This document shows, piece after piece, positions 22,534 to 34,540 of a DNA stretch of 64,000 nt. The stretch is taken from contig JAEUWP010000610.1 in NCBI GenBank assembly GCA_018524725.1, positions 1 to 64,000 on the forward strand, written 5' to 3'. The notes beneath the pieces are model-generated. The model did no database searches. It was not told the origin of the DNA and saw only the letters and a list, made by a program, of their open reading frames with translations. This DNA is from Podaxis mareebaensis. Lineage: Eukaryota > Basidiomycota > Agaricomycetes > Agaricales > Agaricaceae. The position numbers and the translations under genes are program-made. Numbering within the stretch: the stretch's first letter is position 1; every line of letters starts with the position of its first letter.

Positions 22534-25193
22534 CTATGTTAGGAAGACGTAGCGGGGATCATTGTCCCATATTTCCGTACTCTCATCTTCTACGCCCTTC
22601 TCTTCGTCTTCAGCGGCTCGATTGATTTCCTGTAAGCGTTTCTGGTTCCTCTTATTCGCCAGACTCAGTCGTGTACGAGTGATAAAGGCAACAAGGATGC
22701 ACAAGGACAAACATCTGGATTGCGGAAGTATCATGAGGATGAGCAAAGCAAAGAGATATCAGCAAGCTCACCCGGCAGATATTGCGTGTCCTTTGCGAAA
22801 TTCGTCTTCTGGGTCGAAGTAGACCTGAGGCGAGGCGCTGAGATTCCAGGTGTTTAGTTAGCAGTCCTCAAGGAATAAATCATTCCACTCACATTGAGAC
22901 ACAATTGGATATCGAGACGATGAACGCTGTTCCGACACCACGTTTCGAAGTGGGAGAGAACGTGTTCGCAGCCCAGCTCCTGTATGTCTAGTCGGTATAT
23001 TGGTCCTGCTCGGTCACATGATACTTACATCACGAGCGGAAAGAGACTGTAGTTTCCTCCCACAACGAGGAATAACGCGAAGTATGCAGCGCCAACGCTT
23101 TTCTGCACAGACGTCGCAAGGATGATGTAGCCGATTAGTGAAAGAGTTGCCGAGAACATGATGTGATATCCTCTGTCTCGTGTGTAGTCGCTGTGCCATG
23201 ACTGGAAGAAGACCATAAACCAGCCAACCACATAAGGCGCTACTGTAAGTCCTTGGGCGTTAATTGAGGAGAAACCAAGATCCTTGATAAGCTGAGCGCA
23301 TACATGATGAGCAGATACTTGATACGGCAATGATCGGCACGTACGGTGGGTAGGAAGTAAGAGATTGTTGCAACTCCAACATTGACTTAAGTCAGACCGG
23401 AAGGGGACGGTTGGGGTCAGGCACGAGTTCTCGTAAAGGACATGAAGAGCAACCCACAGCTAGCGTAGATCATCATGAACAACCAGGCGTTAGGATCTGA
23501 TATGATGGCTTTGAAACCCTGCCACCCGGTCATTCCGCCATGCGATTGAGGTTTGTGATCACGGTTCAACCTTGCTTGTGCAATGGCTCGCTCGCGGGGA
23601 GTTAGGAACGTGGCGGAGAATGGGAAGGAAGGAAGGAAGCAAAGGATGACTACGCCCATGACAAGGGTTGGTATTGCCTCGATCTTGGTGGCTGGGATCA
23701 GCAAGGAAAGGGGAATCCCATAGGATCGCGAACGTACAAGGAACAGAAATTGCCACCTGCGGATGCGTGAGCAAAGAAGTCGATATGTTTCAGTGTCTAC
23801 TTACCCAGTTAGTAATGATGTATGTGCGCGGACGAGTCCGAATGCAAGTAAACCCTATCCGTGAAAGTTACGGAACAGGGGGCTCAAAACGAAAATGAAT
23901 CATACCCCTAGGGCTCCCGGAAGTGTCCCAGTCATTCCCAAACTAAAAAGCGATGAGGGAGGGGGGACGATGAGACAGTGGATTTATGCGGACCTAATCC
24001 GTAGAGCAAGCTCGCTTCTGTAGGACTATTAAGACACAATTCTCAGCAAGGAAGAGTGGCTATCACACACCGTTTATACCAGAATGACAGATAATAAATC
24101 ACTCCGGCATAATAACCAGCTTCACCTATTCCCATGAGCACGCTACGACATTGTCTGGGTCACACGATTGCACATAATTGTGTGGAACTTCATACCGCAA
24201 CACCAATAATGCTGCATATCCCTTTGCATATGTGAATGACAGAGATGAAAGACCCCAGAATGTCAAAGAGAGGAAGAAGCTATGGTTGAATTAAGCAATA
24301 GACGCCAATAACAGGTATAACACTCACAATCGGTTCGCCCCAATATAACGTTGCAAAACTTTGCCATTAAATCAGACTCAAAGACTCAAAAACCGACTTT
24401 GAAACCATACTGTTGGCAGGCATCTCCAATAGACCTAGAGCTGACTTAAGAACGGGAGCGCAGGGCATAGACAGTGGAGCGCGTACAGTATCCAACGTAG
24501 AATATGCTTAATGCTATCGTCCACTTTTGATTAGTGGTGATACCCTAGCAGCGAAATTGAGTAGGACAAAAACCCGAGGAAGTGGGAGTATTACGTAGTT
24601 GGTATTAAAAGCCTGTATAACATGCGCATTTCCGCTGTGCTATCATGAGCGTCGGAACGAAGTAGAAATTGATTAAAGCTCACATATTCGTGCGATCTGG
24701 AGAAGGGTTAGTTCGAGGCTGAGTGTGACGCATAACAAGACCTACCGAACTGATTCACTACACGTCATAAGGTTACTTCAACGCTCCGCTTTGTGGATAA
24801 CCAAGGAAACAAAGATGACATACAGAGGAAGCTACCGCAAAGTCAGCTTGTTGAAGTAACGGTACCGCACCAAGTCCTACCTGATTATCACAAGCGGGAG
24901 CACCCTATTATCGATCTTGCGGCGGATCTGCCTCTGGAAGTTTGCAAGTTCGTGCTGCCCGAAACTTCTTCATTAAACTGACGAACCTCTTCCTCCGGTG
25001 TGTACTGGACCAGTTCGGCGTCCCGATGAACGGCCTCTGCCCATGCGGGATCCAGAGGAGAGAAGAAATGCTTCCTCTGTGCTTTTGGACCGAGCTCCTT
25101 CTGGTGTAGTGTCCCTTCGATCTCTTGTTGACGTTTTGTTTGAGAGTCGTCAACGGTATTACCCTCTGTTGAGCTTGTTGACAGAGTTGTCAT
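22534..25193 (-). CDS. MFS transporter, anion:cation symporter (allantoate permease) type
   Basis: Starts at ATG 25191-25193 (MTTLSTSSTEGN) and ends near the motif WDNDPRYVF at 22534. Conserved ACS-family blocks follow in order through more than twelve short introns: RRKIDNRVLPLV before the first helix, QKWTIALSIFYVGY, then EMPANSM in place of E-x-P-S-N, QRYIGANR, FFLSLTFWGLSSLSFTYAKG, RVLMGIGEAGYYAGVIYYLS, WYKRSELALRI, GWQFLFL with IEAIPTLVMG, FLTPRERAIAQARL, then LIKDLGFSSINAQGLTVAPY in the second half, and AANTFSPTSKRGVGTAF near the end. Known substrates in the family are allantoate, nicotinate, pantothenate and related organic anions; which applies here cannot be read from sequence. Two places do not fit well: the exon with helix 1 (around 24790-24870) and the phase of the short exon near 24350-24400. 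They may be splice sites I misread or real lesions. Confidence 0.85.
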
Positions 25194-25497
25194 AGTGGGA
25201 GATGGACAGAGGGAACGGAGAGATGTCGCTTAGGCTACTTGAATGCCTTTGGCCTTTATGTGTGGGAAGGTTGAAGGAGAAAGCAAGCAAATAGACATCC
25301 TCGTGACTCTGGACCACGGGAGTTTGACTTCTGCTTCTGCGAACCGCCATCGTATAATTCTGGCTATCGAAACGAAGGAAGTTATAAAAATAGTTCACTA
25401 CCTAATGGACCAACTGTGGCACCTAACCTGACTCTGGTGGATGGCAGACGGGTACCCAAGAGGGTTTTAAGTGAGCTTCTGCGGGAGGGAAAAGGAG
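25194..25497. other. Short intergenic region, no gene seen
   Basis: Lies between the MFS start codon and the stop of the next minus-strand gene, so it should hold the MFS promoter and the 3' end of its neighbour. No clear motif. Confidence 0.45.
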
Positions 25498-26549
25498 TTA
25501 TAGGATCATAACCCCTTTGGATTTATCATCGAGGAGTAGGAGCTTGGCTCCAACAAGCACGCGGACTTTACGTTCGCCGGTTTCGAATGCCCAAGCATCA
25601 AGGACACCGCGAAGATACAGGGATTGTGGCCAATCGTGATAGATTTTGATATAATCTATTGCTGCGATGGACACAAACGGATCCACCGAGGAGGTACTGT
25701 TGGGGTTGGTTCCTGTGTGCTTGGCCGTAGCAAGAGTCTTTGACGTTCGTATTGATTTATCAGGAGCGGGTTGTGAAGACGCGGGATGAAAAGATAGACC
25801 AAGAGGCCCCAGGTTCCCGACGTCGCGAAGACGAAGGAGAAATTCCCAGAATCGTGAAATTGCTCTAGGAGTCCATGCAATTTCATTCGCTTGAGCACTG
25901 GGGGGAACGGGCATGTCGTGTGAGGAGCCCAAGAGCACACCGGAAGTTGATTCTGTCCAGGGAAAGCTACCACGGACGGGCACTAACCATGCACAGCGGT
26001 CCCATTCTGTGAGACCAGTGAGCGGCAGGGTGTATGGGGGGATCATAATCGGTTTGGTTTTCTTGTAGGGCTTGAATCGGTCTTTTGAGCTAGAGGTACG
26101 AGTGTAAGGAGGCAGAAAATGGGGCTGAGACTAGTCAGGTTTTATCGAGTGGTAGGGAAGTATAGTTGACCTGTGGAATCAACCGGTATAAACCATCTTC
26201 TGGCTCCCTGTTCTTTGTTGAAGGAAGGCTGCGAAGGGAAGACGAAGGTCCGGTTGACATCCCCTCCATGAAATTGGTGCTTGAGAATTCTGGTAGATCC
26301 TGAGTACGATACATTTCGTCACCGTGGGCTGGCGTTCCCCATTCTTTGAGTTTGATTGATCTTGTTCCCGCTATATATGGAGGCTTTGACGCATATAGGA
26401 ACTGCGCTGACTACCTGTGAGTGACTCACATGAATATAGTATTTTGTGATACATACTTGACTGCTTTTGCTCTGATTGGGGTCGAGTGCATGGGTGCGAA
26501 TGCCAACGTCTGGTTTCATCAATTGTTTGGTTGAGCAACTTTTGGCCAT
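25498..26549 (-). CDS. Hypothetical protein, 321 residues
   Basis: Three exons (26457-26549, 26171-26410, 25498-26130) with introns of 46 and 40 nt give one continuous 321-residue frame, starting MAKSCSTKQLMKPDVGIRTH and ending LLLDDKSKGVMIL. Segments that look folded are ASKPPYIAGTRSIKLKEWGT, YTLPLTGLTEWDRCAWLVPV and IKIYHDWPQSLYLRGVLDAW; between them are Ser/Pro-rich linkers. No signal peptide or membrane helix. I do not recognise the family; it may be a basidiomycete-specific conserved protein. It is divergent from the CLN3 gene, with about 355 bp between the two start codons. Confidence is moderate because the two joints keep phase and merge into sensible protein. Confidence 0.68.
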
Positions 26550-26904
26550 GTTCAAGTATTAAGGCTTGGGATACCGAGAGCGAAGTAGAGGCGCGTCCAT
26601 GTGAGAAGTTATGCACAGTAAGATTGTATTTGTCTAATGAACTGGTACTCATGGCTTTGAAAATGATGCTTTGGGGCAAGACAATCGGAGGGGAAGTGGA
26701 AAAGCGAAAGCGGTGTCTGAACCTGTGAGTCGTGGGAATATGTAATCCACGTGATCTTCGCTGCATGGAACTCTGAGCCAGCCCTGTCTCGCCCGTCCCC
26801 CACACTCACCATCTCGGGAACTCTCCGCAATACTATGATCTCCGCCTACATACTGGTTTGAACTATACGAAACGATTGCGCCGTTCCCAACACTAACGAT
26901 ACGA
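26550..26904. promoter_or_regulatory. Shared upstream region of a divergent gene pair
   Basis: 355 bp separate the ATG of the minus-strand unknown and the ATG of CLN3 (+). Both promoters must lie here. I see no clear TATA box or known operator, and no conserved gene. Confidence 0.45.
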
Positions 26905-28952
26905 ATGCACCCATCCTTTGCGGCTTCGGCTGGAGGTCGTGAATTGGACCTGCAGAGCAACAGGTTATTGGACGAAGAAGTAGAAACCAGTGACACTGCT
27001 GATCTCGCCGGCCAGCAAGGTGATTCCATATCCACCCAATATAAGTGTTAGCTAACCTTTCTTTTTGAGACCGCCAACACCGTCTCCTGCGTAACCTGTC
27101 CATTTCGTTCTTCCTCTTTGGCCTCTTCAACAATGGTGAGTACATGTTATCAGCCCCTCTAGCTTGCTTAATACTTGCATTTCTCTAGTACTCTATGTTA
27201 TAATCCTGTCTGCTGCCCTTGACCTAGTCCCCCCTTCGACGCCGAAGGGAATCATAGCTTTCTGTAATATCGCTCCTGCGCTTGCAGCGAAAATAGGGTG
27301 GCCTTACATCCTGAAGGGTCGGATACGTTATGCAAAGAGACTTATTGGCTGTTGTGCCCTGAGTATGTGTGGAATGATAGTGGGTACAGAGTTTCTCCGT
27401 GATTAGCAATCCATTGATAATGGACGAAGGTCGTTGCTCTCTTTGAATCGTTGGCCATGAGACTCCTCGGAATTAGTTTGGCATCCTTTTCATCTGGTAA
27501 GTTAATAGGTACATCTCAAGACTTTCCCTTATTCGTGGCACTAGGTCTGGGTGAATTAACATTCCTTCAATTGTCAACAACGTATGCACCCCCCTCGGTA
27601 GGCGGCCGTAGTGTCGGGTACGTAATTGACCACACTCTTTGCGCCCGTACTTATAGCGACGATTCAGGTATTTTGCGTCTGGGACAGGCGCTGCGGGACT
27701 GGTTGGTGCCTTTCTCTGGTGGGAGCTACGGAAATTCGGCGTCCGAATTGGCGTTGGTCTGTCTTCGGTACGTCGTTTCTGGAACCCATTATCTCAAGTA
27801 TCTTACCCTTGCACCTCTTGCGATAGGTCATGCCTTTGATTATTCCCCTCACCTATTTTTTCTTCTTACCGCATAACACTGCATTCTTGTTTTCACACTC
27901 CCCGGTAACCTACGAGGACCAAATCAGTCCTTCTGAAGTCCTCTCCGGTCTTCCTTATACCCCGCTCGGGACAGCCGAAGATGAAGCTGGAGAAGAAGAG
28001 GGGGCCTTGCCCGCGGGACCCAAGCGGAAAGTTGCTTTGTCTTTCGAAGATAAATGGTGTCTTGTCCAGCCATTGCTGACTAAATATATGCTTCCTCTTT
28101 GTGAGTGCCGGACACTTTGCATATACCCCATGATTTACTGAGCCATATCTTAGTCTGTGTTTACCTGGTATGTTGATGTGCTGATTACCGTAATTTATTT
28201 ACTCAAACTCAATTGGGCAGTTTGAATATACTATTAATCAGGTATGTTACAAAGTCCCTCGCAATTGAAGACCTGCCTCACCCATAAGCAGGGAATTGCC
28301 CCGACTTTATTATATCCCGTCCCTTCGCCTGAGGGGCACTGGCTATTGAGCAAGATCATTCATTCTGTCCGAGACTATTATCCCTTCTGGCAGGCAAGTT
28401 GCTCCTTATTTCCGCTTGACGTCCATGCCATAATGTAACCATCCTACAGCTCGTTTATCAAGCTACCGTCTTCTTCTCTCGTTCCTCAATCTCTCTAGGG
28501 CTGCCTGCGCTTCCCGCGAGCCTCTTGCCGCTTCCAGCAGTCACACAGGCAATCATACTCTTCCTTCTTACTCTAGAATCCGCGTTTGGTTTCTTCTCAG
28601 AGGAGTCTGAAGCCATGAACATCTTTTTCGTGTTTACTCTCATTAGTATCGAAGGTATATGCGGCGGACTTGCTTAGTCAGTATCTATTCTCTCTACACT
28701 CAGCTAACAAATACTGATCCCTGATTCAATGGTAGCGTTAACGTCTTTTATCGTCTGAACCAAGAACATCCGGACCCGAACTCCAACCATGATCTCGAAC
28801 GTACGAAGCAGGAGAGGGAGTTCAAGATCGGTTCTATAGGCTTCGCGGATTCCTCGGGAATCTTGTTTGCTTCGATACTGGCGGTACCGACTGAAGTGGA
28901 ATTGTGCAAAGCGCAAGTTAGAAGGGGAAAGTTACTCTGCAAAGGATTATAG
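26905..28952 (+). CDS. BTN1: Battenin (CLN3/Btn1), lysosomal/vacuolar membrane protein
   Basis: Twelve exons (26905-27019, 27070-27135, 27189-27379, 27430-27496, 27545-27617, 27668-27767, 27827-28100, 28154-28167, 28221-28241, 28292-28393, 28450-28676, 28736-28952) give 488 residues in one frame. CLN3 hallmarks: NLSISFFLFGLFNN, YVIILSAALDLV, CNIAPALAAKIGWPY, RLLGISLASFSSG followed by LGELTFLQLSTTY, YFASGTGAAGLVGAFLWW, FEYTINQG, and the C-terminal block REFKIGSIGFADSSGI ending VELCKAQVRRGKLLCKGL. Around ten to eleven membrane helices. Known role: vacuolar pH homeostasis and basic amino-acid handling in yeasts; loss of the human protein causes Batten disease. Exons 8 and 9 are only 14 and 21 nt, and the intron after exon 10 has a GC-AG border (28394-28449). 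An acidic cytosolic loop EDEAGEEEGALPAG lies near the middle. The gene appears intact. Confidence 0.95.
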
Positions 28953-31157
28953 CTTCCTATCCTACAACACTATGTACGTAATGGATACCTATTTAACGTT
29001 TAACATTAGTGCCTTTTGGAGCCGGAAGAAACTACAACTCTTTCAAGTTTCGCCCCCCACCACTGTTGGTGCAATGGACACTTGAAATACTAATGTCTGA
29101 AGAAATCTTTCAATCATCAAAACTCGCAATTGTGACGGATGGAAACCCTGTTGGATCCCAAGTATGTATGAGTATTCCGGCAATCACCACAGTTCAAATA
29201 GGTCGCCTATTTCTGGCTCACGCAGCCTTCCCTGGATCACGCGTCCGCAGCGAATGTCAGTCACCATTATGCCTTGCTATATCATCCTTCACTCATTCAG
29301 CATGTTCGCGCTTCTAAGGCCGTTCACCTCGCCCGCGCTCGTCGAAACGTGCTGTCTAAAAACAGCTTGTGCCAACTTCGCCGTTAGGAGTGCCTAGATC
29401 ACACGAATTCTTCCCGTTCATGACTACCGGATCTTGACCCAAGTTCTGGAAATGCGGCCTATAGCACATAACACAGAACCTTATGGAATAGCACGTCGCA
29501 ACTAAATCCTAATTTAACAAAACAACCATTGCAAGCTCGCGATTCAGGTCGGCTTTCATTGACTTCCTTACACGTCTTTCGAGGCTCGAACACATACTGT
29601 CTTGAGAACCCGAGAGAAAGTCCGTATTCTAGTTGCTGCGTATCGTCTTTCTTTATGCCCGCAGCAACATCTGTCCAAGACAGGTTCTTGATAGTTCTAG
29701 AATATGTACAAACCTCGCCTCTCATGCTTCCTATTATCAAATCCGCCCTATACTTATGGTCCAAAGCTGAGCGATTCTTCGTCGCATCGACACCGTCGTC
29801 TCACCTTCTCTGGGCCTCCGCAACCAGTGCATCTTGAAGCTACAGGGGCGTAGTCGTCATTTGTAAGTACGAAATCTACGCAATGTCTGATGCTTCGCAC
29901 ACGAATTGAACATGTCTTCTCTGAGGTTATCCCCGAAACCATTGTTTCTACTCCTACAATCATCATCGCAGCTGCAGTCATTACTGCAATATCCCAACAG
30001 TCAACCCTATGTCTTACAACCCGACAAGTGTGCTAGCTCAGGCCGTACCAGGCAATTTTATGAACTGTTGCAAATGCGACCTCTCCACCACCTCCAGCGG
30101 TCCGCGCAGAATCTACCGGTAAATTTATTCATAATCTCTCTGATTGGTTCATAAGCTGATGGTTTATTCTGCCTGTTCCTAGTGTGGGCATAACCTTGAA
30201 GGTCCTGCCCTCTGTAAGTTCCGCTTTTCTGTTATTTTGGGCAATTTATTGATTGGTTTTTCACATTCTAGGACTGGTTGTGATGTTGATACTAGCTTTT
30301 TTTTCTTTTTCTTTCTCTCATTTATAGTTCTTGTTTTCCTGTCCTCTTCTTTCATTTTTTTGATGTCTGTTAGCACTTTTCCCTCTTGCAGAATATTTAA
30401 TTTGGATATCAGACAAAGCATCATGTGTACTGCCTTCTGGCCTTATGGAAGGTTGAGTGCTACAGCTCTGGGCAATTTCAGAAAGTCTGGGATATCTGTT
30501 GACTCTTCTCTGAGTCTCTCTTACCTGAAATCTCCAAAAAGTTTATTTTTAGACTATCTAATAAGTCATAAAACAATGGAGTCTCAGAAGACAACTGTGG
30601 CATTAATACACAAATTATAACATGATCGATCAGAGTCTGAGTTAACTGAGTCATCAGAATCACTGGCTTGAAGACCCAGAAGACAACTGCAACACTCAGA
30701 ATGCACAATTATAGCATGATCAATAACAGTCTAAGTTAACTGAGTCATCAGAACCACTGGCATGAAGATGGCACACACACATTTGTTTTGACTTCTGGAA
30801 GCCAGCAGTCCGGCTCGCCACTTTGCCTTCATCTATGTCCAGATCACTGGGACATTGATATGGGAGTGCAATGCGTTTTCTATGTGGATTAAAAGATCGC
30901 TATATGTATGTCGCGAGTCAAATCATGACAGAGCCACATGTACAAATTTGGGTTTCAAGTATTGTCACGGTCTATCTTCGCAGGGTAGGGAAAGTTATGA
31001 ACGAGAGTAACATTCATTTTCTTGTATGAAACATAACATTGAGAGAGGGCACGGTGCGAGCAAAGAAAACAAGTCACGATCAATATATGGTTAAAGAGGG
31101 AACGAATGATTGAACGGAGGGGAGCAGGAATGTTGCCAAAATAAGGTCATCCAACAA
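28953..31157. other. Long stretch without a supportable gene; contains a tandem repeat
   Basis: Several open frames of 60-127 codons exist on both strands but none has a domain or a splice chain. A small Cys-containing frame at about 30010-30120 is discussed as a finding. A T-rich run covers 30297-30360, and a 92-bp tandem duplication sits at 30585-30768. Two facts suggest non-coding accessory DNA: low GC in 30230-30800 and poor codon structure. Confidence 0.45.
30585..30768. repeat. Two tandem copies of a ~92-bp unit
   Basis: Copy 1 (30585-30676) and copy 2 (30677-30768) both start cagaagacaactg and end with gttaactgagtcatcagaa, then cactggc and tgaaga. They differ at roughly 15% of positions including small indels. 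Each copy holds the palindrome-like TGAGTCA, the core of the AP-1/Gcn4 binding site. Origin unknown. Confidence 0.75.
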
Positions 31158-32200
31158 TTATACCTCGAAACTCCCATACTCGCTGGCATGGAACCGCATG
31201 AGTGCAGCGACAGCAAGAGTAGCCAAGTACTCAATTTCTCTGTCGTGCAATCCAGCGTGCCCAATACCAGCCTCAACGTCAACGTCCATAGCACCACGGT
31301 GCCAAACCTGACCATTCAGGAATGAAAACGTGGTGCTGATCCTTTCGCTTTGAGAGCTGGGCGTCCCAGGAGGGACACTAAAGGTGGGGAAGGAGGGCCT
31401 GTGAGCAAGGTGAATGCAGCGGACGATTTCCTCGATGCTGAGCGATGAGCTGCCATGACGAGTGTAACGGCTCCAGGAAGTCGGAACTTGAGCAAAGTGG
31501 TGAAATTGCTGTCTGATTGCCGGATCATCTTCGACCTGGTGGACGAGAGCAATTACAAGAGTGGAAATGGCGAGGGTTGTCGTGGTAATAAAGTTGACCA
31601 TGGTCTCAGTGTCATCACGCGGGACAAGGGGGGGTATTGTTGTGCAGAAGGAAAGTTGACGAGTTCCGGCATAATTTGCAGCAAGATCCTGCAATACGCC
31701 AGTACTGACAACTGATCCTTCTTGGCACAACAACACACCCAAGAGGACGTGTAGAACAAACCGGTTCATATAGATTTCTTCGTTTTGTGTCTCACTTCCT
31801 CCGTTGGCGCTCCGTAAGGTTCCGAGCGACGTAAACGAGTCCATGGCGATGCTGTTGAGCCCGCCCCAGCCGTGCACGCCGGCGGCGGACAACATCGCGG
31901 CGCGGGGGTCGGTGAAGGTTGTTGATGCGTGCGCGATGCGGATGGATGTGGTGAAACGGCGGTATAGGGCATTTACAGCATCTTGAGTGTCCTTCTTATA
32001 CTTGGTACTTACGGGATGTGTTAGGGTGAAGCAACAAAAGTGAGGTTGGCCACATACAATAGACCACTTGTCAAGATAAACCCTCCCGCGATACCTGTAA
32101 CGAAGGGGATGAGGCTAGTGATCATAGTAAACGGCAGATTGAGGGAGAAGATGCATACAGCTGGGGTGACAGCGGTTCTCATATATGGAAGAATTCTCTG
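31158..32200 (-). CDS. Putative membrane protein with a conserved-looking C-terminal region
   Basis: A 245-codon frame runs from 31895 to the stop at 31158. Upstream, an in-frame segment at about 32186-32050 encodes MRTAVTPAVCIFSLNLPFTM and then ITSLIPFVTGIAGGFIL, two strong membrane segments; they probably join the C-terminal frame through one intron (donor near 32040-32070, acceptor near 31985) to give NALYRRFTTSIRIAHA. The C-terminal half has FVLHVLLGVLLCQEG, TTTLAISTLVIALVHQV and helical stretches up to EYGSFEV. Additional exons further upstream (32406-32780, minus) look protein-like (PLDICTMFVRPEEPVRTTEK) and may belong to the same gene. I do not recognise the family. The joints are uncertain, so limits are approximate. 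Confidence 0.5.
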
Positions 32201-33364
32201 ACAGATCAGATCATTGGCTGAATGAGCATCGGTACCTATGGCAAGTCATGTTATTCCGTGAAGTTCTTTTGCAAACGGCCCGTTTGTCCCGAATGCGACG
32301 CATAACGGACAATACCTTGCATCACTCGAACTGCACTCGAAATTTAATCTCTGAATTATTCACCCTCACTCTCGCACACGAGGTCACCGCACGCCTTGTC
32401 AGTCATCAAACTTTGACTTTGTTGCAGGGGGAGTACTTGAAAACTGAGTCGAGAAGCTCTTCATCCCCAAGGGCTGCGCAATACTGCGCCTGGGGTATTA
32501 ACATTTTAGTAAGACACTGTTTTTCCGTCGTACGAACTGGTTCTTCGGGGCGAACAAACATCGTGCAAATGTCGAGAGGTGTCCTGGCCGACTTAGTTCG
32601 GAGCTCGTAGAGAGGATCTTGGACCTTTTCTTGACAACATAACATTCGATTCAGCGTTGAACGTGGACGACCGAAGTGGCAACATCATGGACAGCAGAAT
32701 ATCAAAGTACCCGTTAGTGCTTCCGGAAAGTGGTTCAAGGGAAAATCCTAGAGCAAACCTGAGACCTCGAAAGCGCACGGGTGGGTTGCTGCTCGGGAGG
32801 GGGCGGGGGGTGCGCGGCGCCTATGGGGAGGATCACATACTTGAATCAGGCATACTTGAATCAGGACATTACCAACCAAGCGGTTAGCGTGAATGGGGTT
32901 TATGCGTCACAAAGTGCTACCAGCAGCTCTCGACTGCTTTCTGGGGGAATCAATTGAGATAACTGGAAAGTTGTCTGAATAATGGGCTACATAGAGTTTA
33001 CATATCTTCCCAATACGATGAAAATATACAGATACAGATACTGTGGACAGGATAACAATGTATCGTGCAGAGAACATATAAGAATAATCATGTCAACAAG
33101 TGCCGTCGGAAATCATGTAAATAAAACGGAATGAATGGATCGACGGAGTCAAAGAGGTATACTAGGGTATGTGCGCGGCAGGGGTGGCGGCGTCCAATTA
33201 CATAGGTAAGAATCAGGCACACCTAACGGCCCCGACAGCATGGTAGTCGCAAGAAGGATCATCAGGCAAGAATCGACGTTGTTGTCCACTCAGGCTGCGC
33301 CTTATAGCACTTCTCCACAGTCATACCCGACCGCTCGTAGCCCATGTTAAAAGAGGCACCCGAT
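32201..33364. other. Unassigned region; may hold 5' exons of the membrane-protein gene
   Basis: On the minus strand 32406-32645 and 32593-32778 are open and fairly protein-like and could be first exons of the gene to the left, but I could not join them with confidence. From 32900 to 33364 the DNA is AT-rich with no frame of interest. Confidence 0.35.
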
Positions 33365-34512
33365 TCAGCACCCAGGGGCTGGGAGGTTGTTTGCATTAGT
33401 GTCGGGAACGAACGAAGGCTCAAATGCGTCATTGTCCGGATCGTCGTCCATGGACTCCAACAGGGCGGCGAGATCCTCAGTAGCTTCCAGAACACGGAGG
33501 AAGGACTTTTCCAAAGTTGGGCTCTCGACGACTGGATGTATATGGTCGGGATGCACCTTTGAGACAGATGAAACGAATGACTTGCCGATAATAGGCACAG
33601 AACGAACGACTTCGGCCTGTTCGACATGAAGTTCCATACTTCCCTCCTCCCTCTCCTCCTCGCTGATAATGTGAGGGACCAGATTGAACCACACAAACTC
33701 GGTAGCACGCTTGAGTTTGTGGTGTGCTGGAACCTCTGGGTCATCCTCGTAAATAGAGTCGTTGTCACTGTTAGTCTCGCCGCTGTCCGCATCCCTGTTA
33801 GTGTCGTCTTCATGTTCCTCTTTCTCAGTGCGCCCGGTCTTCCTAATAGCTTTGCCAGGGAAACTGCAATGCACGCCACTCTCCTCCTTGGCAGCACTAG
33901 CACTCCTCATCTCGTGATCCACGATTACCGTAATCACGACAGATGCCTCTTCCACCCCATCCTTTTCTTCCAAAGCCATTTGCTCCCCGGCTTCAGTTGC
34001 TTTGCCGTGTAACTTGTTCTCCTGGTCACTGGGAGCACCGAGGGAGCTCACGGAAGACTCTACTGAAGGCTCTCTAGTCGAAGTGCTGTCGATGGAAGAG
34101 ACTTCGGTAGATGAAGACGAGTCTGAACGGTCGTTAACGCGGCTGCCCAGCTCGAATATTGGTATCTTTGAAGTGTCGCATCGTTCCGGAGGCTCTGCGA
34201 GGGTACAGTGCACGACGGAGTTGGGGACGAATGCGGTATAAGCAGGGATGTCAGCCTCACGAACTCTCGCAGAATAAATCGGAGCAGCGACATTTGGGAC
34301 TAAACGGTGATGCGCTGTTACTAGGTACATTTAATCGAAGAGATATACGATGTACCTGGAATAACCACGATGCTAGTAGCATCACCGAGTTCGATATCAA
34401 CATCGGTGGTGGTAAAGCTCTTCCGACCGCGTCGAAGAAAGGAGAGCACATTGTAGAAGAATGCAATGATAGATAAGAGAACTGGTCGCACGAGATCTTC
34501 AGGAGAAGACAT
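33365..34512 (-). CDS. Acidic hypothetical protein with an N-terminal membrane segment
   Basis: Two exons (34356-34512 and 33365-34299) with a 56-nt intron give 363 residues. The N-terminus MSSPEDLVRPVLLSIIAFFY then NVLSFLRRGRKSF is a single hydrophobic helix followed by positive charges, so it should be anchored with the rest in the cytosol. A short ordered part follows (NVAAPIYSARVREADIPAYT, FVPNSVVHCTLAEPP), then a long Ser/Glu/Asp-rich disordered region (TEVSSIDSTSTREPSVESSV; SGETNSDNDSIYEDDPEV) and a segment VWFNLVPHIISEEEREE near residue 250. No family recognised. The ATG lies 28 bp from a run of 16 G (plus strand), which would be a C-run in its leader. Confidence 0.72.
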
Positions 34513-34540
34513 TGCTTTATAGTTCGTGGTGAGAAGGCCT

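Noticed and set aside
30297..30360. T-rich run as a poly(A) tail of a retroposed gene (reverse orientation)
   Set aside because: It is interrupted by C and G and there is no adjacent coding copy or flanking duplication.
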